Source: Beaufortia kweichowensis (Eukaryota; Chordata; Actinopteri; Cypriniformes; Gastromyzontidae). From it: a stretch of DNA of 64,000 nucleotides. The notes beneath the pieces were generated by a model. It saw only the letters and a list, made by a program, of their open reading frames with translations, was not told the origin of the DNA and did not search any database. The translations under genes and the position numbers were made by a program. The stretch spans positions 18,249,956 to 18,313,955 of the forward strand of contig CM032800.1 in the NCBI GenBank assembly GCA_019155185.1, read 5' to 3'. Positions 32,632-44,303 of the stretch are shown piece after piece. Within the stretch, counting starts at the first letter, position 1. Every line of letters begins with the position of its first letter.

Positions 32632-33646
32632 TGTTACGGTTTAAGTGGTGACCGTGTTAACTGGTGACCAACGTCCATTTTCAGGTCCTCCGCAGTAAAG
32701 ATTCGCCCGATTCTGAAGGCAATTATCCATTTAATGATATTTCGTTGCCAAATAAACGCTGAATCCGTCATTACATTATTTTCAAAAGTAATGACGTTTA
32801 GATTTCGTAGACTGTATTTGCTATAATCAAGTAAGATATGAGATCGTAAACACGTTTACAAAGAAATGTTTATAAAGAGCGTTTCAAGCAAGAAATCACA
32901 TTTAGATTGTAGCTTCTAAATCAACAGATATATGCAAGTCACAAGTTAACACGTATATAGTAGTACGCAGTGGGTACACATAAAAAACTAAACGTATGTA
33001 TATTTCATAATACTGTTATTGTTAAATGACACATCAGCCAGTAACAAAAACGTACCATGTTTTACTATAGTAACAGTTTCACGATGACATTCGTATTAAA
33101 ACCCCAGTAGCCACAAATTTACAATAGTTTCACCAGAGGAACGATAAAATGACACTTAGTGAGTCTACAAATCCATGGTTACTAAACTTTTAATATAATA
33201 AAACAATGATTAAAATGTAAACAGAGGTGTCACAAGTTAACACGGACACATTCCCTTGATTCAGTCATACTCTTAATGTCACGCCCCATATAAAATCGGG
33301 CCTTCGGTGGAAAAATCAGAAATGGGATTGTAGAAGTCACGTAGCTCAGCGTGTATCGCATAGCGATGTAGGCAAAGCGTTACACTTTTTTACGTGAGTT
33401 CGAATCCCATGTCAAGCCGCTTTATTTGTTTATTTACCGTACTCCAGCGGTGACGAGCAATCACACCAATCATTTGGAATCTTTACAAAATACATCTATT
33501 ACAAAATAATGTAATGACGGATTCAGCGTTTATTTGGCAACGAAATATCACGTCGGATTGTGCCTTCAGAATCGCCGAATCTGCACGGAGGACCTGAAAA
33601 CGGAAGTTGGTCACCAGTTAACACGGTCACCACTTAAACCGTAACA
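32632..33646. mobile_element. Fold-back type DNA transposon of about 1 kb with long terminal inverted repeats
   Basis: The first and last bases pair: TGTTACGGTTTAAGTGGTGA at the left, TCACCACTTAAACCGTAACA at the right. The arms stay alignable for about 150 bp, including the internal CAAATAAACGCTGAATCCGT and its complement, with small differences. No protein-coding frame is present. It sits inside a MITE, next to an imperfect CCGG/CTGG duplication. The middle carries a tRNA-promoter-like segment. Superfamily unknown; Sola-like four-base duplication is one option. Confidence 0.85.
33335..33416 (+). other. tRNA-like segment with A- and B-box-like motifs
   Basis: TAGCTCAGCGTG (33342-33353) resembles an A box and GAGTTCGAATCCC (33396-33408) is close to a canonical B box. 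The spacing is compatible with an RNA polymerase III internal promoter. The flanking bases do not pair as an acceptor stem and no clean anticodon arm is visible, so this is not a tRNA gene but a tRNA-derived or convergent module. Confidence 0.5.
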
Positions 33647-33835
33647 CTGGCACCCATTGACTTTCATCGTACCTTGTGTCCAGACTATGAAAGTGAATGA
33701 GTGCCTGTAACCAGCGATTTGCAAAATATCTTCTTCTGTGTTCTGCTGAAGCAAGAAAGTCATACATGTTTGACATGACAATAAGGTTAGTAAATTATAA
33801 AATACATTTTAGTTTTGGGTGAACGATCCCTTTAA

Positions 33836-36796
33836 TGTCTCGGAACATTAAACAAGAAACACTATCACAAAACGTAAAAACATTGATTGTCCAGGTAACA
33901 TTGTACAGTATTACGAATCAGGTGCATGTAAAACTTTTAAACTTGAATATTTTATAAATTCAAATAAATTCTGTGTTGTGGACTATATGTAAATAGCTGT
34001 TGTGTAAAGTAATTTGTTGAGTCTGATTTTGTGACCAATATTAGTTGTGATATATTACATTTATAGTTGTTTAAAGCTGGTTTACAATTTCGTGACTGAT
34101 TTTAGACAACAAAGGAATGTTCAGGGAAGGATGGCAATAGGGCATAAATGTAAGGGGAGTGCACTTATAAATTCAAACTGCTTTCATACAAAGAAAAGAA
34201 ATACTAAGTAGCATAAATAGTGTTTAGCATTAAGGAAGTAACAAGCGGTCCTTCTTCCTGCTCTTGGGTAGTGATGATGGAGATTCTCTCATAGGAGGGT
34301 GGCACATGGCTGTCAAACTAAAGCTGGTGTTAGACTTATTAGCATAGCTGCATAGCTTGTAGTCACAGTAGATAAAGCCTTAAACATGGGCAAAGATACT
34401 TAATATTAACAAGATGTGCCACTGCTCTTACTATGAATGGGAAATGGGCACATGACTGTAATCATACATTGGACTTAAGTTTGTAATACTGTATGTTCTT
34501 CTGTAACACAGACGTCCTGCTTCAGAGTCATGATATCTCAGACCACGGCCTCCACATTACTGATCAGGTAGAATAATTCTTTTTAACAGCTAAAGATCTG
34601 TAATCTGACCTGTCTTAAATGTGTCAGGTAGCAAATAGCCTTAAAGAACTTGATGCTGTGACAGAAATGTTGAATGAATCTTTCTCTAATACCTTAGAAA
34701 TGTTGCTCCCCTTTGTTTAAAAAAGATGAAACACGGACATCACATCACAAGCAATTTCTCTTACAGAAAATATCTCCCTTTATAGTCAACTTTGAGCTTT
34801 ATAACTTTGCAAATCTTTTTTATGCCCAAACAGCAACATCTCACACTAACTAAAGTTTAATCTTTTCAGTTGGTTAGAAATGTTTATTGGAAAATGTAAT
34901 AACAAGTCAAAACAGCCAATCAAGCCTGGGCCCAGCTAACATGTAAATATATTTGCTTAAGAGCATGCTGGACAAGCAAAATCATAGTTCAAAAAATCGA
35001 TGGTCCAAACTCCTTTATTTAAATAATCAAACTGTGCAAAATGGAAAAAAAGTACCTCATTATGACGTCAAACAGAGAAGTTTGGTCTATTCTGGGAGAT
35101 GTTGGGGAGACATTGACATGGTTTCTTCCAGCAGCAGCATGAGCTGCTTTTGCCTTCCACAAGAACCCCTGCAAAGATGTGCCTGATAAAAGAAATGAAC
35201 TGTGTGTGGGGTGGCGGCTTAGAAAACAAGCTCATTTATTTCTCAGCGTCCATTCGCAGTCTCATACACAGCAGTAATATCACAATTTAAAATCCTTTCA
35301 CTATACAGGGAATATCTAGGCACTCTGCGTAATGTCTACGGTATTAATGATACCTTCATTTCATCTCCAACGCAGTGTGTTTTTGCTGAATAAAATCTAC
35401 TTAATGAGAGCTCAGTGAATCTACTATATGCACGGACCATGAACACACATCTTCAAGATTCACAGCAATCGCTCTACACCTGTTCATGCCATCCTCGACT
35501 TGGGTTTAAAGTCAGCTCCTTCCTCTTCCATGTTAAGCCTATGGACTTTAAGCCCGGTGGTAAGTCCTTATCAGCTGTGGCCAGGTCTGGATTTAACAGA
35601 GTGGCTTGCATCAGAGAGCAGGACACCTACAGCTGCTGCTAAACCTCACAGATGTTCTTTGCTTTGTCCCTGAATTCTGCTGTGCATTTGCTTTGTGTGC
35701 CACTAAAAAGCTTCAGAATATACATTTGGAATAGTTTTTATTAATGTAAAGTCTTACTCTAGTACACTAAAATTTTTCTTTCTTTTTTTAGGACGCTACT
35801 GGTTCTGGTCTTAATGGCACAGATTGACAGACATCAAAGAGGAAGTATTCAAAGCACAATTTAATAACACCTATGCAATTCTGCCATCCTTAATACCACT
35901 TTAGCATGGATGAAAAAGAAGATTTCTTTGAGGTTTGTACAGAGCATGGAGCCAGTAAATCCTTAAACTGTATCTTTAAGTCCATCAAAAACGTTTAACC
36001 TCACATGAAATATTTTAAATATGAAAGAAAGAAATTGATCAATGGAAAGAACATAACAATTATAGTTATATGTTTGCAAACAAAAAAAAAAACAATCGGG
36101 AAAAGCCATTTTGGTCATTGCCTTTTTGTGTTCATAAGTGCTAATATAATTTCAATATGCAGTTTATAGGACACGTTTACTAGCCTTTGTATTTTTTGGT
36201 TTTAAATGTAGTAAAACCAGGGTTTATTTTCGTAAGGGTCTGATCTTTACAACACCTATTTTTTAATTAGTTCAATATGTGTTATTATGTCAGAAATATT
36301 TTGCAGCAACAACACTGTTTTGCATCCCCTGGTGCTAAAGTTAGCATGCAATTCCCACATATTTTCAGAAAATATATAACGTTAATGCACATCAGCAACT
36401 CGCCAGGAATATAAACAATCTGACTTCATTTTTATTTATGTCCCTGGACGTGATTAATAGAAAACCCACCACAGCAATAATTAACCTCTCCTCCATTTTG
36501 TTTAGGAACTAATGTGGTCGGAACCAAAGTTTACAGGACTGTGTTCTCTGGAGTCCTCTCAAGCAGAGGACTTCTAGATTCTGATTAGTTGCTGCCGAAC
36601 AGCTCATTACCATAAAGTTGACCCGATTTAAAATCTTTTTGCCAGAGCTCGCCGCTGACTCACATTGAAAATGAATGACCTCCAGCCACTTTGATATTCT
36701 CGCTGGCGGCAGTGTGAACGCACGGTTAGTTATTTGAATTTAGTTTTGTTCTGTAGACTTTTTTATAGGTCTAGTTATTTGATTTGATTTTGCAGG
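33836..36796. other. Long stretch without a recognised gene
   Basis: About 3 kb of moderately AT-rich sequence with few obvious repeats. Open frames are short and show no domain. One exon-like segment (34512-34567) with splice-site-like borders is reported separately. It could be intron or intergenic DNA of a host gene lying elsewhere. Confidence 0.4.
34512..34567 (+). other. Exon-like segment, unassigned
   Basis: A pyrimidine-rich stretch ending CTGTAACACAG precedes 56 bases that are open in one phase (VLLQSHDISDHGLHITDQ), followed by GTAGAA. The acceptor is plausible and the donor is weak. No protein family was recognised, and chance is a real alternative. Confidence 0.2.
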
Positions 36797-37146
36797 CTGC
36801 CTGAAAGACATCTCATCTTGGATGACTGAACACCACCTCCAGCTAAACCTAGCCAAGACTGAGCCCCCGGGACTTCCGGCCTCACCTACAACGCAACACA
36901 ACCTCACAATTCAAATTTGTAAGAAACCTAGGTGTAATCTTCAATGACCAGCTGTCCTTTACCGAACACATCTCAAGGATATCACGGTCTTGTAGATATG
37001 CACTTTACAACATCAGGAAGATCAGGCCATATCTCACAGAGCACGCCACTTAACTGCTAGTTCAAGCTCCTGGTAATCTCCTTAGACTGGACTATTGCAA
37101 TGCTCTCCTGGCTGGTCTTCCTGCACGAGCAATTAAACCACTTCAG

Positions 37147-37572
37147 ATGATACAGAACGCAGCAGCAAGACTTGTCTTCCAGGAACCCAAAAGAGCACAT
37201 GTCACACCTCTCTTCATCTCTCTCCATTGGCTACCGGTTGCTGCCCGCATTAAATTCAAATCATTAATGCTGACATTTAAAACCATCACAAACTCTTCAC
37301 CCTCATACTTTCACTCTCTTCTACACATCTACAACCCATCCAGAACCCTGCGCTCAACCCATCCAGAACCCTGCGCTCAACCCATCCAGAACCCTGCGCT
37401 CAACCCATCCAGAACCCTACGCTCAGCGAATGAACGTCGACTGGTGTTTCCTCACAGAAGAGCACTAAATCTCTCTCTCGTTCTTTCTCCTTCTCTGTTC
37501 TCTGCTTGTGGAATAATCTCAATAACACAATCCCATCTGTCACATCCCTCACCTGCTTTAAGGAACAGTTAA
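37147..37572 (+). pseudogene. ORF2 C-terminal fragment of the L2 LINE
   Basis: A frame of 141 codons reads MIQNAAARLVFQEPKRAHVT, then LHWLPVAARIKFKSLMLTFK, then four tandem 23-bp units and SANERRLVFPHRRALNLSLV. The three extra units add exactly 69 bases (23 codons), so the downstream frame is kept. The frame ends at LSHPSPALRNS near the usual L2 terminus but in a shifted phase. It lacks endonuclease and polymerase domains. Confidence 0.75.
37333..37424 (+). repeat. Four tandem 23-bp units inside LINE ORF2
   Basis: The unit AACCCATCCAGAACCCTGCG plus CTC is repeated nearly perfectly; the last unit has one change (ctacgctc). Confidence 0.9.
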
Positions 37573-37593
37573 AAACACACCTCTTCCACCAAC

Positions 37594-38424
37594 CAGTGTT
37601 GCCAACTTAGCGACTTTTCAGATCCCTTTAGCGACTTTTTTTTAAAAAGCGCCTAGCGACTTTTGGACAAACCTTAGCAACTTTCCAAATGCCGACAGTA
37701 CTGTTCTGCGAGCGCGAGCGAGGTCTTGCTTTCCCGGTACAGCAGTTACACCTCTCCCTGTGTCTGCTCTGATCAGTGAGCTGGTCTTCGGCTGAGAGGG
37801 AGCAGCACATTCCAGCGACTCTGACGTGCATCTGGCATAGACGTGAATGAGCTTCAGTGCGCATGTGCAAGTGTTGCCAAGGACCAATCACTTACCTGCT
37901 TCTCCTTTGTTTGAAATAAAACTATTTAATTTTACCGTTTCTTCTTCTTCTTTTTTTTCCCTGTTAATTCTTCTCATGCACTTATACTCACTGCACTTAC
38001 ACTCACTCACTGTCACAGAGAAGCTTTAGTTCATTCCAGTTTCTGAACTCGTCCGAGATCGTTTACTGGGCTTCCTCTGAGAGATTGTAACGTTACGTGA
38101 TTGTACTTACTCACACACAACAATAAACTTCATTAAACTTATTCAACTCATATACAGCAGATGTAACTGCTGGTTAACAAGTTCCGTTCCGTTGTCTGAC
38201 AGAAAACACGTAACGTTAATTGATAACAGTTTTATACTGGACATATGTGCTTAATGGGATTAGGGAAACAGTCATAAAGTAATTCCACCATTGTAGGCAG
38301 AATGCAAATAATGACGTGATTACGTCATTAATATTCAAATTTACGCATGACATCACTTGGCGACATTTAGCGACTTTTCGAGCAGAAATTTGCTACTTTC
38401 CATTGAAAATAGTTGGCAACACTG
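37594..38424. mobile_element. hAT-type non-autonomous element with 8-bp target duplication
   Basis: Ends are CAGTGTTGCCAACTTAGCGA and its counterpart AGTTGGCAACACTG. Flanking octamers are CCACCAAC (37586-37593) and CCATCAAC (38425-38432), one mismatch apart. CAG..CTG ends and an 8-bp duplication are diagnostic of hAT. The interior repeats TTAGCGACTTTT words and lacks a transposase. Confidence 0.9.
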
Positions 38425-38617
38425 CCATCAACACTTGACATTCTGACCACCCTAAAAAAAAACTAACTCTCATCTAGCACTGTAAAACACTGTAAACTTA
38501 CAATAGCACTTAGTCGTACTATTGTTGCCTTCTTATGATGTGTCGCTTCATTGTCTCCTAATATTTGTAAGTCACTTTGGATAAAAGCATCAGCTAAATG
38601 CCTAAATGTAAATTTTA

Positions 38618-38950
38618 TTTGATTACTTGAATTTTTACTATTAAAATGATTTTTTTAACTTTTTCATGCCCCCACATTTGCCTTGATGTGCAGTCCCTCA
38701 CAAGGAGACATAATGGGTCATCTTCACAGAATGTAACATTTGAATTACAGACAATACTAACAGTACATAAGCAAAAGGTATACCAAACTGGACCAAAGAC
38801 AATAAATCTATTGTTATAGATGAAAAGATACTCTCCAAATCCACTATATCGGTGTCACGGTTTCACTCTGCACCTCCCCATGAACTCCCAGTGTCCATTG
38901 CACCATCACCGTCCACCATCACATCCACATGTATATACATATATATACAC

Positions 38951-38991
<41 letters not shown>

Positions 38992-41010
38992 TTATTGAAA
39001 TTATACTGCATGCGTTTCCATTAATAGTAAAGTTCCTGCGCTGTGATGGACTGTAGACTACACTATAAACTTTCTGTTATTTAAACTTAGTGAAGTGATA
39101 TAGAACTGTAATGCGGCCGGCAGACCTGGAACACCTTCATGGGTGTGCATTTACTGAAAAGTAATGCATACCCTCAGAATGTTTGTCAACCAATCAGAAT
39201 GAAGCATTCAACAGCCCTGTAGTATAAACATAGTTAAAACAATTTCTTGATCAGGGTCCCCTCAGCAGGGATGTAAAGCTTCTCTATTTCAGGATAAAGT
39301 GTCTACTATCCACTGCTGAATTGTCTGTTTTAAGTCAATGCAGAAGCAGCTTTCTGGCTCATATTAAAGTTATTTCAAACAGCACGCATCCAAGGTGCCT
39401 TTCAGTATGTTTGGCAAGCACCAGTGATTACAGGCATTTATTACGGTGCAAAATCACAGCATGAAGAAAGCAGTAATGAGAGATGTGTCCTCCAACACTG
39501 GCAGCAAGCGTTTGGACGTCTGGCAAAGTATGTCAGTGTGCACATCAAAGCACTTGTGCAACATTTGTGGAAACTGTTACATCAGGGAAACTGCAGACAA
39601 CAAATGACACCTTTTCAATTCGGCTACAAATCTACAAGTATAAGAATATTAAATGTATTGGTCCCGCCCTGGCTATGGCATATTATACAGCGGTTCCCAT
39701 CAACCAGTTTCTACTAAGAATATTATCCAGAGTGTACGTAATCTATCGGTTGGTAAAAGTCATTTAAGAAATCCCAACGTGCAGGACAGGTGCGGGACAC
39801 TGATTCCACTGTGTCTGCCTTTTCTTTCCACAACACCATTTTGGCTGTACTGACATTTGCACCTTAGACAGCACTTTTCACAAGGCTAATGAGATCTAAG
39901 CTTGAATATTGATTGTACAAATCACTCGACTAACAGAGGTCTCTCTCTCGAAGATTGTAACATATATCTTGTCATTCTTTTTGGCATCGGTAGGTGCTCT
40001 TCTATACTTAGCGCTAGAACATGCCAAACGAAGAGCACTGTAAATCTGAGAGAGGTCCGTTCCAGCTGTGTCCCCTTGAAATGACAGAGCACAGAGCATG
40101 ACGTCTCAAACTGCTATTGCAGGTGAATCGCATCATTACATCAGACAGATTTATAGCCGCCTCAACATTGTTATTATGGCCAGCATTACATGACCTGATG
40201 TCTTTATGAGAGAGTCAACGCTTCTACTACAGTAAAGTACAATGTGACCTGCAGTTTGAAAAACAACAATAAAGCTTAGCGTCTCAGTTACAGGTCTGCA
40301 TGAAAATCTTTGTTTTTACATGCGTCTATATACAGTATAACAGAACTATGCTGACAGAAGGTTTATATGAATGAAACCTGGCCAATATTAGTTTTGTGTG
40401 ATAATAAAATGATACCAAACGTTATTAAAAAGGCCATTTAAAAGCCACACCATTCAGTTAAAGGATACAACAGTCTCATAGCACGTTGTTTGAAAAGAAC
40501 TTTAATGCCTACCATCTTTATGTGACCTTGAGCATAACAAGCTTCATGGCAAAACTGTCTTGTGATTTTTATTTATTGCAGCTAGGCAATTTTATGCAAA
40601 TGTTAACTGTAACATGAAAATATCGTTTGTTTTTCAAAGGTTTTCATCATACTGATAGCTCAGTTGTCAATATGCTTTAAATCCTCATGTGAGGTCTCTC
40701 TCAAAAGTTTTTCAAGCATTTGTTTATGTTTAAAGCATGATCTTCATATTTGAAATGCTGTTTTCAGAATTTGTGCATTTTATTTCACAAAAATGTTGCC
40801 TCTTAAAAACGTGTGTCTTTCTTCACATCCATAATGCATTGATATTTACATTTTGAAAATAGATAACTCATGCATAGACTGATATTTTCTGATGTCTTTG
40901 TATTTTAAGTTTTGACTGAAAATGAAATAAACAAAAGGAGGCCAGTTATTAAGAGAATACAGGAGGAACATCATATTAATCCATATCACCTAGTACACGG
41001 AGTGACTATA
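38618..41010. other. Stretch without a recognised gene; LTR scrap and GA microsatellite
   Basis: At about 38853-38935 a TGTCACGGTTTCACTCTGCA start with CTCCCCATGAACTCCC looks like the first 80 bases of an LTR related to the one at 22619-23048. A GA run follows at 38952-38989. Frames such as 39424-39717 have no recognisable domain. Confidence 0.4.
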
Positions 41011-41187
41011 AAAAGGGTCAGGGTTGGGCAAAGATACATTAAAATGTATTTTTTTTTAAATACCAAATATCTCAATTTTAAGTGTATCAAAATAAACTAC
41101 AAAATACAGCAGTCACGCCATGTATCAAAATAAACTACTGTATTTTTCTATTTTAAAAATACTAAGATACTTTTACAAGGGAGCATG

Positions 41188-42696
41188 TAGAGCTCCACGT
41201 GAGTTTACACCAGTAATATGGTGTAATACTGGAAAAGGTTGTGTCCAAACAATTACGGACATTCCTAGCGAAAAATAGCATCTATGAAAAATTTCAATCA
41301 GGATTCAGGCCCCATCACAGCACAGAAACAGCCATGCTCAAAGTGACAAATGACCTCCTTCTAGCATCAGATCGCGGTGAAACATCTATTCTTATATTAC
41401 TCGACCTCAGTGCAGCTTTTGATACAAAAGATCATACAATCTTACTCGATAGACTGGAAAACCTTGTTGGCATAAATGGTCAAGCCTTAGCCTGGTTCAA
41501 ATCTTATTTAACTGATCGCTACCACTTTGTCTATGCTAACGAGGAAAAATCTTATTACTCTCAGGTAAAACACTGCGTACCACAGAGATCAGTTCTTGGT
41601 CCCATTGTCTTCGCTCTATATATGCTTCCCCTCGGAGATATTATTAAGAAACATGACATCAACTTCCACTGTTACGCTGACGATACCCAGCTTTATATTT
41701 CCTCAGAACCTGACAAAACCCACTGTTTTTCAAAGCTAATAGACTGTATCAATGATATTAGAAAATGGATGGCAAACAACTTCCTTCTACTTAACTCCAA
41801 CAAGACAGAGGTTCTGATTATTATTGAACCCAATAGCTCCAAACACGTATTACCACGATAGTCCCACAACATCTCTATAGAAGGCTGCACCATTGTCCCT
41901 TCTTCTGTCAAGAACCTAGGTGTGATTCTAGATAAGAACCTGTCTTTTCGATGGTCACATTTCCAATGTATGCCCGAACTGCATTTTTTTCACCTTAGAA
42001 ATATTTCAAAGATCGCGACACATGCTGTTCTGTCTCAGATATATAGTAGAAGCTAATCCACGCATTTATGACCTCCAGAATTGACTACTGTAATTCATTA
42101 CTGGGGGTGTCATGCAAAGCAAATAAATAAACTTCAGCTGGTTCAAAATGCAGCTGCTAGAGTTCTCACCACTAGATCAAAAAGTATGACCACATTAGTC
42201 CACTCCTAGCAACACTGCACTGGCTACCTGTAAAGTATCGCATACATTTCAAAATTCTGTTAATTACATACAAAGCCTTAAATGGCTTAGCAGCACGTTA
42301 TACCTCCATGAACTACTATCAGCATACAATCCATCAGCGGATATTGCATTCACAAAATGGCGGGCTGTTAATAGTTCCAAGAATATCAAAAAATCTAAAG
42401 GTGGAAGATCCTTCTCCTACTTAGCACCAAAACTATGGAATGACCTTCCAGTAAAGTCCGGGACTCAGACACACTCGAACTGTTTAAAATTAAATTAAAG
42501 ACTTATCTCTTTAGCCTCGTGATTCACATAATCTCAGATCCAACTCTCTAAGGCCGCAATAGTTAACTCAACTGGAACCCGGCACACACACATACTACAT
42601 ACTGCATGTGTTATCACATATAACTGCTTACATCTACATAGGAACGGCTGCTACGCTAATGCTATTCTGCCTTTTGTCCCCTCTCTATCTCTCCTC

Positions 42697-42741
<45 letters not shown>

Positions 42742-43250
42742 CCTCTCCCTTTCTCCGAGGTATCCCGAGGAATGAGTTCCAACTGGCACAACACTGCCCC
42801 ACCTGATGTCCATCATGGTGCTGCTAAATGACTGACCACCCAGGACAACCTCCTGCACCTGTTAAATTACAATCAAATCTACTACATCACACTTCACATA
42901 TATAACATTTTACTCACTCTCTAAAGTAATTTCTGTATCCTATAATGTATGTCTCTGTATCCTGTAAACTGCATAGCGAGAGTTATAGATCGCGATCAAT
43001 GGCAAATTGTGTCCTTTATTACGGATTGCACATGCCTACGGATTGCATCTATAACACGTCATGTCAGGGGCTTTTCTCTCTTAAAGAGTTTTTTGAATCC
43101 TGACCACTGACTGCTATCTGTTATTACATGTAAAGCTGCTTTGATACAATGTCCTTTGTGAAAAGCGCTATACAAATAAAATTGAATTGAATTGAATTGA
43201 ATTGAATTGAATTGAATTGAATTGAATGGAATGGAATGGAATGGAATTGT
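41188..43250 (+). mobile_element. 5'-truncated L2-type LINE with ATTGA tail
   Basis: Begins within the reverse transcriptase domain, continues through carboxy-terminal ORF2 remains and a 3' UTR, and ends AAAGCGCTATACAAATAAA followed by about ten ATTGA pentamers (43183-43230) and a few ATGGA units. A CT run lies at 42703-42738. The same 3' end occurs in opposite orientation at 52315 and again at 56165-56395. Confidence 0.9.
41241..41861 (+). pseudogene. Reverse transcriptase domain of the L2-type LINE
   Basis: The 206-codon frame reads FQSGFRPHHSTETAMLKVTN, then LLDLSAAFDTKDHTILLDRL, then VPQRSVLGPIVFALYMLPLG and the catalytic HCYADDTQLYISSEP, then WMANNFLLLNSNKTEVLIII. These are the conserved blocks of L2-clade ORF2, including the YADD active site and the AAFD aspartate. 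VPQRSVLGP has an arginine where a glycine is usual. The endonuclease and the amino-terminal polymerase part are absent through 5' truncation. After 41861 the homologous sequence continues in other frames to about 42540 (for example KGGRSFSYLAPKLWNDLP). Confidence 0.9.
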
Positions 43251-43781
43251 TATAGTGTGTATTTATGAATATTATTCAAATGTAATATTATACAACACTG
43301 AAACGCATTATTATTATTTTTTCATGCACAACCTTAACATATGCTGAAAGTATTTGACAGGCTAACATTAACTGTGGGGCTGCTGCTCGGTATAATAGTT
43401 TTCAAAAACACTATGTAAATTGGTAAACTATTTAGCCTAGGCTACTAAAACGAACACCCAAATGTCCAATTTTATGATGTCATGATACATCTTACAAAGT
43501 ATTTGACAGTATTTTAAACCTACAAAAATACAAAACACTAAAGTACTTTGATACAAAATATCAAGCCGATTTCAACAACTCTATCAAATACAAATCCCAA
43601 AATACTATTTTGTATTTGAAATACATGCATCATAAATATTGCCCATCCCTGAAAAGGTTGACCAAATATTTCTTTAACATGTTTTGTTTAATGGCAAATT
43701 CTCAAGCACAGAGCTTGAGGGCTACACTCAACATATACTGTATGGGCCATTCCACGGACAGAGATGGCCATGGCAGGCAGA

Positions 43782-43970
43782 AACATCCGCAGGCAAGTTT
43801 AACATCCGCAGGCAAGTTTAACATCCGCAGATAAGAAACATCCGCAGGCAAGTTTAACATCCGCAGGCAAGTTTAACATCCGCAGGCAAGTTTAACATCC
43901 GCAGGCAAGTTTAACATCCGCAGATAAGTTTAACATCCGCAGGCAAGTTTAACATCCGCAGGCAAGTTTA
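43782..43970. repeat. Minisatellite, 19-bp unit
   Basis: About ten units of AACATCCGCAGGCAAGTTT, two of them with GATAAG in place of GGCAAG. The core AACATCCGCAGG is shared with one variant of the 14-bp minisatellite at 18224-21763. Confidence 0.95.
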
Positions 43971-44225
43971 ACAACACATATAACGTTAATGAGACCTCAC
44001 AAACACATGGGGAAAACACAGGGTATATAAAGAGTCTGGGTGATTGCTGGCAGGTGTGACTGAAATCAAGATGGCGGGTGAGTGGGGAGGTACTTTTAAT
44101 AACTCTTCTTTTAAAGTCTCACAATTTACTACTCATTCGTCCATGTTTTGACATGTTCTCACATGTAAATAATCAGCCATTCGAACTAGCTGGCTGACAA
44201 TTTCAGCAACTGTGAAACTACTTTT

Positions 44226-44298
<73 letters not shown>
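44226..44298. repeat. TA microsatellite
   Basis: Uninterrupted run of about 36 TA units. Confidence 0.97.

Positions 44299-44303
<5 letters not shown>

Larger units (their letters stand above)
32501..33835 (+). mobile_element. TTAA-flanked MITE (AGTTCACCC type), split by the fold-back element
   Basis: The left half (32501-32631) starts TTAAAGGGATAGTTCACCC. The right half (33647-33835) ends GGGTGAACGATCCCTTTAA. Joined, they match the uninterrupted copy at 56590-56909, including GTTACCGG next to CACCCATTGACTTTCAT. TTAA at both ends suggests a TTAA-specific transposase (piggyBac- or Kolobok-like), though the family is not proven. Confidence 0.85.
36797..38617 (+). mobile_element. 5'-truncated L2-type LINE, interrupted by a hAT element
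   Basis: Coding remains start with LKDISSWMTEHHLQLNLAKT and continue through the post-polymerase region LDYCNALLAGLPARAIKPLQ, then LVFQEPKRAHVTPLFISLHW and LPVAARIKFKSLMLTFKTI. This is the carboxy-terminal part of L2-type ORF2. The 3' end (38433-38617) closes with TTGTAAGTCACTTTGGATAAAAGC-type tail ending CTAAATGTAAAT. The polymerase active site is missing because of 5' truncation, the usual fate of LINE copies. A hAT-type element sits at 37594-38424. Confidence 0.85.
41019..43651. mobile_element. hAT-type MITE split by an L2 LINE
   Basis: Left end CAGGGTTGGGCAAAGATACA, right end TATTGCCCATCCCTG: inverted CAG..CTG termini. Flanks are AAAAGGGT (41011-41018) and AAAAGGTT (43652-43659), one mismatch apart. 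The left arm (to about 41187) and the right arm (from about 43251) are AT-rich with ATACAAAATAC-type words. The LINE at 41188-43250 lies between. A partial relative occurs at 44670-44800. Confidence 0.85.

Noticed and set aside
33335..33416. tRNA gene
   Set aside because: A- and B-box-like motifs exist, but acceptor and D stems do not pair and no anticodon arm is clear; the segment lies inside a transposon.
34953..35642. Plus-strand frames of 75-77 codons
   Set aside because: No recognisable domain and no consistent splice borders.
39424..39853. Overlapping plus-strand frames of 66-97 codons
   Set aside because: No domain, no splice-site support and no likeness to a known repeat protein; lengths are within chance expectation.
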